Assembly (NCBI GenBank): GCA_039030125.1 | Contig: JBCCEV010000029.1 | Span: 1-31,223 of the forward strand | Length of the DNA: 31,223 nt | Direction of reading: 5' to 3' | DNA from: JBCCEV01 sp039030125 | GTDB taxonomy: Bacteria; Pseudomonadota; Gammaproteobacteria; Ga0077536 | Shown here: piece after piece, positions 15,513 through 23,984 of the stretch | Layout of the letters: every line of letters starts with the position of its first letter | How positions within the stretch are numbered: the stretch's first letter is position 1 | Notes under the pieces: generated by a model | The model's database searches: none | Seen by the model: the letters and a program-made list of their open reading frames with translations, nothing else | What the model was told of the DNA's origin: nothing | Made by a program: the position numbers and the translations under genes

Positions 15513-17554
15513 TGAAGATCACCACCTTCGTGTTCAATCTCAATTAACAAATGCCCGTTGGCGTGAACCGTGGCTGAATCGCCAGGCAGGAGCAAGCTAG
15601 ATGCGGTTTCTTCAAAAATAACCGCCGGCCCCTCAATGCGCTGCTCCACGGCCAACGCTACGCGCGAATAGAACGGCACGCTTTGCGCGCCTTCATCGAG
15701 CCAAACATCAGCTTCAAAACTTGGTGCGCTCTGCTTCAATGCGCCGAGCGCCTTGAAGCTCGGTTTGTCGGACTCGACGGTTGCCACACATCGCAAGGTT
15801 ACAATTTCGGCCGGTTCGTCCGCCGCGCTGTGCGAATAAGTGCGCTCATGGACTTCATCAAATCTTGCTTTGATCTCGTCGGCCACAGCCTCGCGGATCA
15901 AGGCTTCGGTCAGCGGTACGTTAACCGTGTGTTCCTGGCCGACATAGCGCATATCGGCAATGAATTCAGTGCGGTCGGCACCTGAACCGTTCGCAGACAG
16001 CGGCGCGGTTGCATCGGCGATCAAGGCATCGACAATGGGTTTGAGTTCACTGAGCGCGACCGCCTCAACCCGGGTGATCCGGGTGCGCGAGGCGTGCGCC
16101 TGCGGATCGGCAAACAGCATGCCATAAGCACTGAACACACCAGGACTTGGTGGCAGCACGACTTGTTTAATTGCCAACTCACGCGCAATTTGGGTCGCGT
16201 GCAGGGGGCCCGCGCCACCGTAGGCAACAAGGACGAAGTCGGCTGGATTCAGGCCTCGTTCGATGGTGACCGCACTGATCGCATAAGCCATTGACGAATT
16301 AGCCACACGCAATATCCCCTCGGCGGCCTCTTCGACAGAAACCCCGAGCGGCTCGGCGACATGCTTGTTGAGTGCTTCGCGCGCCGCCGCTTCATCAAGC
16401 CGCATGGCACTGGCCAGCGGTAACGTTGCGTTCAATCGACCGAGGACGACATTGGCATCGGTGACCGTCGGCAGGGTACCCCCGACTTGGTAACACGCAG
16501 GTCCGGGGATCGCACCGGCGCTTTGCGGACCCACACGCAGCTCGCCGTATTGCGTGACCGTGGCGATACTGCCACCGCCGGTGCCGACCTCATGAATATC
16601 CATCACGGGTGTGAGCACCGGTAAGCCGGTGTTATAGGAGCCAATGAAATATTGGTGCCCCACCCGCGCTACCCCATCTTCGACGACGCCCGCTTTCGCC
16701 GTCGTGCCGCCCATGTCGAAGGCCACGCCTGAGGGTAAGCCAAGATCGTCCAATACCTGTTGGGTGCCAATCACCCCGCCAGCGGGACCCGACTCGATCA
16801 GCGCGATGCAGTTTTTCCGCGCTTCAACTTCGTCCAGCAATCCGCCATTGGACTGCATAAGGTAGAAACTGCCATCAAAACCCCGCTGTTCGAGGTGCGT
16901 CGCAAGCTCGCCCACGTATTTCTCTACAATAGGACCGACATAGGCGTTCGCAACCACGGTTGAGGTGCGTTCATACTCTCGATACTCACGTGTGAGCTCA
17001 CTGGAGATACTGATGAAGGCGTTGGGAAAAGCTTGTGCTAGCGCCTCCTTAAGAGCCAGCTCATGCGCCGGATTCGCATAAGCGTGCAGCAGCAATATCG
17101 CGATCGCCTCAACTTCGTGCTCGCGCAGTTGCCGAACGAGCGCGTCGATACTCTTCTTCTCGAGCGGTCTCAATTCGCCGTCGGGCAACATGCGTTCATC
17201 CACTTCCAAACGCAATTCGCGGGCCACCAAGGGGTCATGCTTCTTGAAAAAAACATTGAATGAGTCAGGCCGGTTGATCCGCCCGATCTCATAAACGTCT
17301 CGAAAACCGGCCGTTGTCACCAAGGCGGTTTTCACGCCTTTGCGCTCCAATAGCGCGTTGATGACCACGGTCGAGCCATGAACAAGCACATCGATCGCCC
17401 GCTCATCGACCTCAGTGGCCTGAATACCATCGAGCACCGCTTGCTCAAGATCCGCCGAGCTCGGAATTTTGGCGATCCGGATATCACTGCTCTCGGCATC
17501 GAAAACGATCACGTCGGTGAACGTTCCACCGATATCGCTACCCGCGCGGATCAC
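15509..17554 (-). CDS. hyuA: Hydantoinase A / oxoprolinase-family ATPase subunit
   Basis: A 681-residue HyuA/OplAH-type subunit with an ASKHA (actin-like) ATP-binding core. The N-terminal phosphate-binding motif is GSDIGGTFTDVIVFD; the second is GVAFDMGGTTAKAGVVEDG, preceded by ESGPAGGVIG; YGGAGPLHATQIA lies further on. The GTG at 17554 is the best start: it forms a GTGA overlap with the stop of the MFS gene and begins immediately before the GGTFTD region as in homologues. The frame is open to 17614 inside the MFS gene. It acts with HyuB in the cytoplasm to cleave a cyclic amide or activate a carbonyl using ATP. Confidence 0.93.
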   Translation of the reverse strand: MIRAGSDIGGTFTDVIVFDAESSDIRIAKIPSSADLEQAVLDGIQATEVDERAIDVLVHGSTVVINALLERKGVKTALVTTAGFRDVYEIGRINRPDSFNVFFKKHDPLVARELRLEVDERMLPDGELRPLEKKSIDALVRQLREHEVEAIAILLLHAYANPAHELALKEALAQAFPNAFISISSELTREYREYERTSTVVANAYVGPIVEKYVGELATHLEQRGFDGSFYLMQSNGGLLDEVEARKNCIALIESGPAGGVIGTQQVLDDLGLPSGVAFDMGGTTAKAGVVEDGVARVGHQYFIGSYNTGLPVLTPVMDIHEVGTGGGSIATVTQYGELRVGPQSAGAIPGPACYQVGGTLPTVTDANVVLGRLNATLPLASAMRLDEAAAREALNKHVAEPLGVSVEEAAEGILRVANSSMAYAISAVTIERGLNPADFVLVAYGGAGPLHATQIARELAIKQVVLPPSPGVFSAYGMLFADPQAHASRTRITRVEAVALSELKPIVDALIADATAPLSANGSGADRTEFIADMRYVGQEHTVNVPLTEALIREAVADEIKARFDEVHERTYSHSAADEPAEIVTLRCVATVESDKPSFKALGALKQSAPSFEADVWLDEGAQSVPFYSRVALAVEQRIEGPAVIFEETASSLLLPGDSATVHANGHLLIEIEHEGGDLQ

Positions 17555-18900
17555 GCTTGCGCCTCCGGCTCTTGGTTCAATCGTGTTAAGGCAATGAAAT
17601 CCTTGCGGCCCCACAGGAACAGCGACAAGGAGATCAGCAGCGCCGCAGTGGCGACGATGGCCACCGATTTATCAACGGCGAGATCGCTTTGGAAAACGTG
17701 ATCGTTCATCAACGCGGTTAACAGCGGCCCAAGGCCCATGGCGATCATATTGATCACAAACAAATAAATAGCCGACATGGTTGCCCGATTACGCGCCGGG
17801 GTGAGCAACACGATGGCGGCGCCGCTGGCACCAAATCCAAAACTCGTAAAAAACCCAATGGGTACGATAAGCGCCCAAGCCAAATTAACGTTGGCAACCA
17901 AGGAAGCGCTCATTGTGAATGGGACCATGCACAGCGCCGCCAGCATCCCAACTTTGAGCGCGGCGTCATCATGACCGCGCGCGCGTAAGCGATCGTTAAA
18001 CCAACCGCCGATGAGGATCCCAGCGGTACCGAATAGCGCAATCACGCTGCCGACCATCAAGCCCGCCCTGGAGATGGGCAGCTCATGGATACGCACGAAC
18101 ACCTGCACGCCCCATAGGTAATAGGTGTTCATCACCACGCTAATGAAGGAATAACCAACAATCAGGCCCGTATACGCTCGCCAGTGGCGCGCCAGGTGTC
18201 GAAAAGCCCCGGTAAAATCCGATGGATCGCTATCGTTTCGCGCATCGCGCCTGCGAGGCTCCGGTAGGAGCAACGCCAGAACCGCGATGAGTAGTCCCGG
18301 TAGACCAACGACCAGAAAGCAGATCCGCCAGGGCGCCAGCTCACCCACCAAGGGCAGACTCACAATCGATGCGTTTTCCACAAGCTGGATCACCAAACCA
18401 CCGATCACAAGCGCAAGACCAATACCCAGGGGCCAGCCGATCACAAAAACCGACATCGCGCGGCCCAGTTTGTGGGGCGGGAAACTATCGCCCGCCATGG
18501 AATAAGTGGCCGGGGTCAGCGTCGCCTCACCAACGCCAACGGCGATCCGGGCCAAGGCAAGCTGGCCAAAACTCTTGGCCAAACCACAAGCCGCCGTCAT
18601 CACACTCCAGGCCGCGATCCCAAAGGCCGCGAGATTGCGGCGGTTGTAACGATCGGCAATCCAGCCGATCGGCACGCCCACCACCGTGTAGAAAAACGCA
18701 AAGCCCAGACCGTAGAGAATGCTGAATACGGTGTCGTTGATCGCGAACTCAGCGCGGATAGGGGCAATGAGTAGACCGAAGATCATGCGATCGATAAACG
18801 ACAGCACGTAAGCGACGGTCATGATGGTGATCATGGTCCATGCCTGCCGACTGGGCGGCCAGGGTTGTGTGGTTTGCGAATTCAGATCGGCGCTCGCCAT
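17551..18900 (-). CDS. MFS transporter (spinster-like)
   Basis: A 449-residue 12-TM transporter. TM1 is AWTMITIMTVAYVLSFIDR, followed by the loop signature GWIADRYNRRNLAAFGI and ARIAVGVGEATLTPATYSM, all typical of the spinster-like/ACS-type MFS proteins that transport organic acids and lipophilic molecules. The second half repeats the signature as GGWFNDRLRARG. It is the first gene of the HyuA-HyuB-LLM-LLM operon, whose next start overlaps its stop (GTGA), so it most likely imports the operon's substrate. The start ATG at 18900 lies 53 nt after the dehydrogenase stop, so a promoter in that gap or read-through is possible. Confidence 0.92.
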   Translation of the reverse strand: MASADLNSQTTQPWPPSRQAWTMITIMTVAYVLSFIDRMIFGLLIAPIRAEFAINDTVFSILYGLGFAFFYTVVGVPIGWIADRYNRRNLAAFGIAAWSVMTAACGLAKSFGQLALARIAVGVGEATLTPATYSMAGDSFPPHKLGRAMSVFVIGWPLGIGLALVIGGLVIQLVENASIVSLPLVGELAPWRICFLVVGLPGLLIAVLALLLPEPRRRDARNDSDPSDFTGAFRHLARHWRAYTGLIVGYSFISVVMNTYYLWGVQVFVRIHELPISRAGLMVGSVIALFGTAGILIGGWFNDRLRARGHDDAALKVGMLAALCMVPFTMSASLVANVNLAWALIVPIGFFTSFGFGASGAAIVLLTPARNRATMSAIYLFVINMIAMGLGPLLTALMNDHVFQSDLAVDKSVAIVATAALLISLSLFLWGRKDFIALTRLNQEPEAQA

Positions 18901-18953
18901 GCGTCACGTGGGATAGGGAACGAGGGCGTTATTGTAAGGGCAAAAAATGGCGC

Positions 18954-20972
18954 TTATGGGGCGCTTAAACCATCACGCACGAAGGCGATCACCGCCTCAA
19001 GCTGGTCGTAGGTCAAAGTGCTGCCGAAAGCCGGCATTTGCCCGTTGCCGCGAACAACGGTTGTTTTAAGCGTCAACAAATTCTGATCGCCCGTTAACGC
19101 CGGACCACCACCGTGACCTCCACCCCCATCGGCGCCGTGACACTGGGTGCAATATCGCGCATAAATCTCGGCACCCGTCTCGCCGCTCGCAGTCACGGCC
19201 GCGCCGCCGCCACTAGAGGAGTTTGGCGAGACCTCATCGAGTTTTCCATTCAATGAGAACAACCAGAGATTGTCACCCGGCGCGGACCCGGTAAACAACG
19301 CCCCCGCCGAGTAAACCGCAACGTATTGCGTGCCTTTATGCTCGAAAACGGCCGGCGGGGCATTCACGCCAGCACCGGTTTGAAATTCCCATAGCTGTTC
19401 GCCGCTGCGCGAATCGAGTGCGACAAAACGTCCATCATTATGTCCGGTGAAAACAAGATCGCCCGCTGTCGCTGTCGAGCCGCTGTAACAACTGTCTTGC
19501 CAACGGTGCCGCCAAACCAGTTTATTGGTCGCCAGATCGATCGCGGCGAAAATCCCGGTCCGCGCAGTATCGAAAAGAAACTCGCCACCAATGTACTGAC
19601 CTTGCGGCTCACCATTTTCAATGGCGCCATCGACTTCCCCGCCCACAAACAAACCAATGAGATCAATGCCGCAGATAAATAAGTGATTACGCCTGGGATC
19701 CAACGATGATGGCGCCCAGGTGGTACCGCCAAACGAACTCGGACGCACCGGGATTTTCTTATCCCAGTAAGGCGTGAATATCCGGCCTTCATTAATGAAC
19801 GGATAACCAACGATCGGCATCTCCATTTTTTGCGGTACGAACGAATCGCCGCGTGGGAAGGGCTGCGTCTTGGCGGTTAACTGACGTTTTTCTTGCGCGA
19901 CCGGTTTCTCGTCGATGCCAATCAATGGCTCACCGGTGACGCGGTCCAGAATATAAACCCAACCGGTCTTGCTCGCCTGGGCGATCGCTTTACGTTTGTT
20001 GCCTTCGATCTCGATATCAAACAACACAACCGGACTCGACGCGTCGTAATCCCATAAATCGTGATGCACTTGTTGGAAATGCCAACGGTACTCACCGGTA
20101 TTCGCATCGACGGCGATCATCGAGACCGAAAACAGATTGTCTCCTTCACGCAATGCGCCGTTGAACGCCGGCGTCGGATTAGAGGTTGAGAAAAAAACCA
20201 GCCCCAACTGGGGATCGGCCGCAGGCGTTTGCCACACCGTCGCCCCACCGCGCCGCCAAATATCGGAATCGGCAGGCCAGGTTTCGCTGCCCGGCTCACC
20301 GGGCTCAGGGATCGTGAAAAATGTCCAAAGGAGTTCGCCGGTGTCAGCACTGAACGCTTTCACCCGGCCACGCACGCCATACTCCGCGCCCGCGAAACCG
20401 GTGATCACCTTACCGTCGTAATAAAGCGGCGCGCTGGTAATGGTGAAACCATCCTGCCAACGTTCCGCCTGTACGCGCCACACTTCTTTACCGGTCTTGA
20501 TATCAAGCGCGACCAGTAAGCCATCCAAACGACCGACGAAGATCTTGCCCTCACCTAAACCAACACCGCGACTGGTCCAGCCACAACAAATTGTGGTTAT
20601 CGCGGGATCGAGACCTGATTCATATGTCCAAAGGAACTCACCGGTTTCAACATCAATGGCAAACACGTCATCCGCACCGGTAATGACGTAAAGCACACCC
20701 TTATGCACCAACGGCTGCGCCTCACCCGAATACGGCGTGCCCACCCCCGATCCATTTAAACGGGCCCGCCATACACCTTTGAGGCCGGCAACGTTGTTGG
20801 TGTCGATTTGATCGAGCGACGAGTAACGTTGGTTATAGAGATTGCCGCCGTTGGTGAGCCAGTGTGAAACCGGAACTTTTACAAGTTTTTGTGGCGAGGG
20901 TTCAATGGCATTCGCCGCCGCAAACAGCGAAAACGCTAAAACAACCGACAAATACGAATAGCTTTTCGCCAC
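18954..20972 (-). CDS. PQQ-dependent quinohaemoprotein alcohol dehydrogenase
   Basis: A 672-residue periplasmic dehydrogenase with a signal peptide (SYLSVVLAFSLFAAANA), an eight-bladed PQQ beta-propeller and a C-terminal cytochrome c domain. The vicinal disulfide cysteines are Cys129-Cys130 (TICCGW). Metal and PQQ ligands by homology are Glu197 (GAEYGVRG), Asn265 (STSNPTP) and catalytic Asp308 (WDYDAS). The residue two after the catalytic Asp is a second Asp (Asp310), a feature of lanthanide-type enzymes. The haem site is YCTQCHG, with a likely distal Met in GQMPAFG. I prefer the GTG at 20972, preceded by AGGGGA with 9-nt spacing; a TTG at 21008 is possible. No PQQ-synthesis or electron-acceptor gene lies nearby. 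Confidence 0.92.
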   Translation of the reverse strand: MAKSYSYLSVVLAFSLFAAANAIEPSPQKLVKVPVSHWLTNGGNLYNQRYSSLDQIDTNNVAGLKGVWRARLNGSGVGTPYSGEAQPLVHKGVLYVITGADDVFAIDVETGEFLWTYESGLDPAITTICCGWTSRGVGLGEGKIFVGRLDGLLVALDIKTGKEVWRVQAERWQDGFTITSAPLYYDGKVITGFAGAEYGVRGRVKAFSADTGELLWTFFTIPEPGEPGSETWPADSDIWRRGGATVWQTPAADPQLGLVFFSTSNPTPAFNGALREGDNLFSVSMIAVDANTGEYRWHFQQVHHDLWDYDASSPVVLFDIEIEGNKRKAIAQASKTGWVYILDRVTGEPLIGIDEKPVAQEKRQLTAKTQPFPRGDSFVPQKMEMPIVGYPFINEGRIFTPYWDKKIPVRPSSFGGTTWAPSSLDPRRNHLFICGIDLIGLFVGGEVDGAIENGEPQGQYIGGEFLFDTARTGIFAAIDLATNKLVWRHRWQDSCYSGSTATAGDLVFTGHNDGRFVALDSRSGEQLWEFQTGAGVNAPPAVFEHKGTQYVAVYSAGALFTGSAPGDNLWLFSLNGKLDEVSPNSSSGGGAAVTASGETGAEIYARYCTQCHGADGGGGHGGGPALTGDQNLLTLKTTVVRGNGQMPAFGSTLTYDQLEAVIAFVRDGLSAP

Positions 20973-21063
20973 CCGGCTCACTCCCCTGACGTCGCGCCCA
21001 AGGGGCAAGATGCTAGTCGCTAACGCGATCGAAACTCAACTCATTAAATCTTGATTGCCGCCA

Positions 21064-21846
21064 CTAATCAGGCCCGCGCAGAAGCCCAACTAGACGGTCG
21101 TATTCCTGTTCTGAAAAGCCCAAACCGGCTCTCACATAATCGGCGCTCGAATCGTAATTATTTTCAACCGCTGATAAGGCAGAGGCGATCAGCTCCGCGT
21201 GTGCGCGCCCGACGACATCCAGCAATTTCGACGACGCCCCGTTATCAAAGACTCCCAATTCCAGCGTGTCTAAGTTGGTGACCAGGTAGTCGGCGATCAC
21301 AATCTCACGGCCCACCCCAGCAATTCGCTGCAGCAACGCTGCAGCAACGCCAGTGCGATCTTTACCACCTGAGCAATGGAACAAGGCCGGTGTTGAATCG
21401 TCTTTAATCAGTGCGCGGAAGAGTTGAGCGTGAATTTCTGGATGGCCAATGGCCATGTCTGCGTACTGTTCGCGCATTGTCGCCAAAATCCCATCTGGAC
21501 TGATTTGTCCTTGATTGATGGCCTCGATCATCGCGTCGGCGCGCTCGGGCAAGTAGCCAAACTGATACTCCTCAGCATCGCACCCATGCGGTAGGGAATC
21601 GGGGTATTTCTCTCGCTCAAACGGCAAGCGTAGATCTGAAATTTGTTTCAATCCTAAGGCTACGAAGCGTTCAAGATCCGATTGCATGAGATTGGATAAA
21701 CGCCCCGATCGGTAAACGCGGCCTTTCGCCGTAATGCCGCCACCTTCGATCGGAAGACCCCCGAGATCGCGGCAATTCATGGTGCCATCGAAAAGCACGC
21801 GACGTTCGTCGTAGCGCGCAAGGACTCGCGCGGAATCGAGATCCAT
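21064..21846 (-). CDS. Tyrosine-protein-phosphatase-like protein (CX5R)
   Basis: A 260-residue protein of the bacterial tyrosine/dual-specificity phosphatase family. The active-site loop HCSGGKDRTG provides Cys158 and Arg164, and the N-terminal FDGTMNCRDLGGLP and AKGRVYRSGRLSNL segments are typical of this family. It may act on phosphotyrosine, phosphoinositides or other phospho-esters. The frame begins with a TTG at 21849, but the next codon is ATG at 21846. It diverges from the NRAMP-like gene. Confidence 0.9.
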   Translation of the reverse strand: MDLDSARVLARYDERRVLFDGTMNCRDLGGLPIEGGGITAKGRVYRSGRLSNLMQSDLERFVALGLKQISDLRLPFEREKYPDSLPHGCDAEEYQFGYLPERADAMIEAINQGQISPDGILATMREQYADMAIGHPEIHAQLFRALIKDDSTPALFHCSGGKDRTGVAAALLQRIAGVGREIVIADYLVTNLDTLELGVFDNGASSKLLDVVGRAHAELIASALSAVENNYDSSADYVRAGLGFSEQEYDRLVGLLRGPD

Positions 21847-22008
21847 CAATTGAAAACTCAGAACAAGAAAATGACGAATGCGAAGTTAGCAGATTTTCTT
21901 GAGCCACAAAATTTGCAGCGGTTTGGATCAGGTGTTGATTTCACGATCCCCACTCGCTGTTCAGATTCCGTTAAAGTAGCGCGCTGCAGTTCGCCCACTG
22001 GAATATCT

Positions 22009-23298
22009 GTGTCCACCAATCGATTCGCCACGAGCTTGAAAGCCATTGGTCCCGGGATCCTTTTTGCCGGCGCCGCGATTGGCGTCAGCCACCTGGTGCA
22101 ATCGACACGCGCGGGTGCATTATTCGGGCTCGGATTGATCGGCGTCGTCCTGCTTGCCAACTTGTGCAAATACCCGGGCATGAGTTTTGGCGCACGCTAC
22201 AGCCATGCCACCGGCTACAGCATGCTAGAGGGCTATCGGCGGCAAGGTCTATGGGCGCTTATCGTGTTCAGCGTGCTCACTTTGACGACGATGGCCATCG
22301 TAACTGCCGCGATCACGCTGGTCACCGCCGCCATATTCAATGAATTCATATTGACTCGATTGTTCGAGGGCGCATCGCTGAATCACGGCTGCGTTGTACT
22401 CATGATCATTGCAGCCGGCTTGCTCAAGACCGGCGGCTACGGCTGGCTCGACACCATGATCAAAGTGCTTTTGAGCACGATGGCCTTGTTCACCTTTGCC
22501 GCGACGATTGCCGTATTACCCAGCGTGGAATGGACGACGCTATCGCTCACTTACCCTCAGGCGGCAATGACCACCACGGGGATCGCTTTCGCCGTCGCGC
22601 TCGCCGGCTGGATGCCGGCACCGCTCGATTTGAGTATCTGGAACTCCATGTGGGCGCTCGCCAAACAAAAACAAGTCGGTCGCGATAGGGCCGCGCAGGC
22701 TAATAGCTTTGACTTCAATCTAGGCTACGCATTGTGCGTCGTAATGGCGTTGTGCTTCGTGATCCTGGGCACCGTGGTGATGCACCAACCCGGCATCGAA
22801 CCCGCCAATGGTGGCGTTAATTTCGCCAAGCAGGTGCTGAATCTGTTCACCAAATCGCTAGGAGATTGGTGCTATCCGTTCGTGGGCTTAAGCGCGCTAG
22901 CGGTAATGTTCTCAACCACGCTCACCGCGCTCGATGCCTACCCACGGATCTTAGTGGTGCTTAAGGATAGATTTCGTAGCGCCGAGGCTGAGGGCGAAGC
23001 AGTCAGAGATCTGGCCGCAGAGAAAGGCTACTGGATCGGTTTTTTAATCGTTGCGAGCGGCGCGCTGGTCGTCCTTTATGGCTTTCTCTCCAACCTTAAG
23101 CAGTTAGTCGACTTGGCCACCACGCTTTCTTTCATCACCACGCCAGTGCTAGCCCTACTCAATCATCGGGCGATGTTTTCACCGCAAGTCGAGGGGCCGT
23201 TGCGGCCTTCGGAAAAACTTAAGGCCTATTCTGCGATTTGTATCGCGGTGCTGAGCTTGTTTGCTTTGTTTTATTTGTGGCTGCGTTTTATCCGCTAG
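22009..23298 (+). CDS. Divergent NRAMP-family transporter
   Basis: A 429-residue, roughly 11-TM protein of the NRAMP fold. TM1 reads AIGPGILFAGAAIGVSHLVQ, with the family GPG start, but the metal-binding Asp-Pro-Gly-Asn is replaced by Gly-Val-Ser-His at residues 25-28. TM6 reads GWMPAPLDLSIW (from about residue 199) instead of the canonical Met-Pro-His. So all three hallmark ligands differ, and manganese/iron transport should not be assumed. The frame is open from 21850, with an ATG at 21871. I chose the GTG at 22009 because it gives the family length and leaves room for promoters between divergent genes; the extra N-terminus has no family look. Its stop overlaps the stop of the opposite-strand DUF2490 gene. 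Confidence 0.85.
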   Translation: MSTNRFATSLKAIGPGILFAGAAIGVSHLVQSTRAGALFGLGLIGVVLLANLCKYPGMSFGARYSHATGYSMLEGYRRQGLWALIVFSVLTLTTMAIVTAAITLVTAAIFNEFILTRLFEGASLNHGCVVLMIIAAGLLKTGGYGWLDTMIKVLLSTMALFTFAATIAVLPSVEWTTLSLTYPQAAMTTTGIAFAVALAGWMPAPLDLSIWNSMWALAKQKQVGRDRAAQANSFDFNLGYALCVVMALCFVILGTVVMHQPGIEPANGGVNFAKQVLNLFTKSLGDWCYPFVGLSALAVMFSTTLTALDAYPRILVVLKDRFRSAEAEGEAVRDLAAEKGYWIGFLIVASGALVVLYGFLSNLKQLVDLATTLSFITTPVLALLNHRAMFSPQVEGPLRPSEKLKAYSAICIAVLSLFALFYLWLRFIR

Positions 23299-23969
23299 AG
23301 GCCCACAAAAAACGTAATCAAAATGTTGTTGTTGGTCGAACTAGATCCGGCACCGCCATCAAGATGATTGTTTAGATAACCGATCTCAACGCGTGATTTA
23401 GCTGTTAGCTTTCGACCAATACCGAAGAACGCGCGGTTTTGATCAAAACCCGAGAATTGCCCCCAATCGGTATCGTTGATCCCAACAAAGATCTCGTTCC
23501 AGAATGCCAGCGAATACGGCGTGTCGTTAAAGCGATAATTCCAGCCAAACAACTGGCGAAAACGCAGGCCCGTGTCGTCGCCCGTATCACCGCGGAAACG
23601 CTGCTCGAAACGGGACCGACTTGAAACCGTCCCGCCAAGGAGTTTTCCAATTCGATAGGTCGCTTGTTGCCAACTGCGATCTTCTTCAATGTTGGGACCG
23701 TCGCGATGACCTGTCACTCGCGCATAGCCTTGCCAGAGCGCGAGACGGTCGGTGAGCTTCCAGCCAATACCGGGGCGAATGATGCTGACGCCAAGTTCAC
23801 TACCGTCGTCACGTAAACGGGCATGGCCATCGAACCACAGCAGAAATCGACTGTCGTCTTTGATGGGCCCGGAGACCGCTAGCGCGTTCCACCACTGAAA
23901 ATCTCCAGCGCGGGCGAAAGGATGAACGACCAAAAGGCAAAACAAAATGAGAGGTACGCGTAAGCGCAT
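23295..23969 (-). CDS. DUF2490-family outer-membrane beta-barrel protein
   Basis: A 224-residue exported protein with a signal peptide (about residues 1-21, ending ARA). The body has alternating beta strands, FQWWNALAVSGPI, WFDGHARLRDD, then RPGIGWKLTDRLALWQGYA, and a terminal strand ITFFVGL ending in a hydrophobic residue, as expected of an outer-membrane barrel. This matches DUF2490. It starts 15 nt after the selenoprotein candidate's stop, so the two are probably cotranscribed. The final stop codon overlaps that of the convergent NRAMP-like gene through the palindrome CTAG. Function is unknown. Confidence 0.85.
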   Translation of the reverse strand: MRLRVPLILFCLLVVHPFARAGDFQWWNALAVSGPIKDDSRFLLWFDGHARLRDDGSELGVSIIRPGIGWKLTDRLALWQGYARVTGHRDGPNIEEDRSWQQATYRIGKLLGGTVSSRSRFEQRFRGDTGDDTGLRFRQLFGWNYRFNDTPYSLAFWNEIFVGINDTDWGQFSGFDQNRAFFGIGRKLTAKSRVEIGYLNNHLDGGAGSSSTNNNILITFFVGL

Positions 23970-23984
23970 AGTGCTTTCGTCCGT

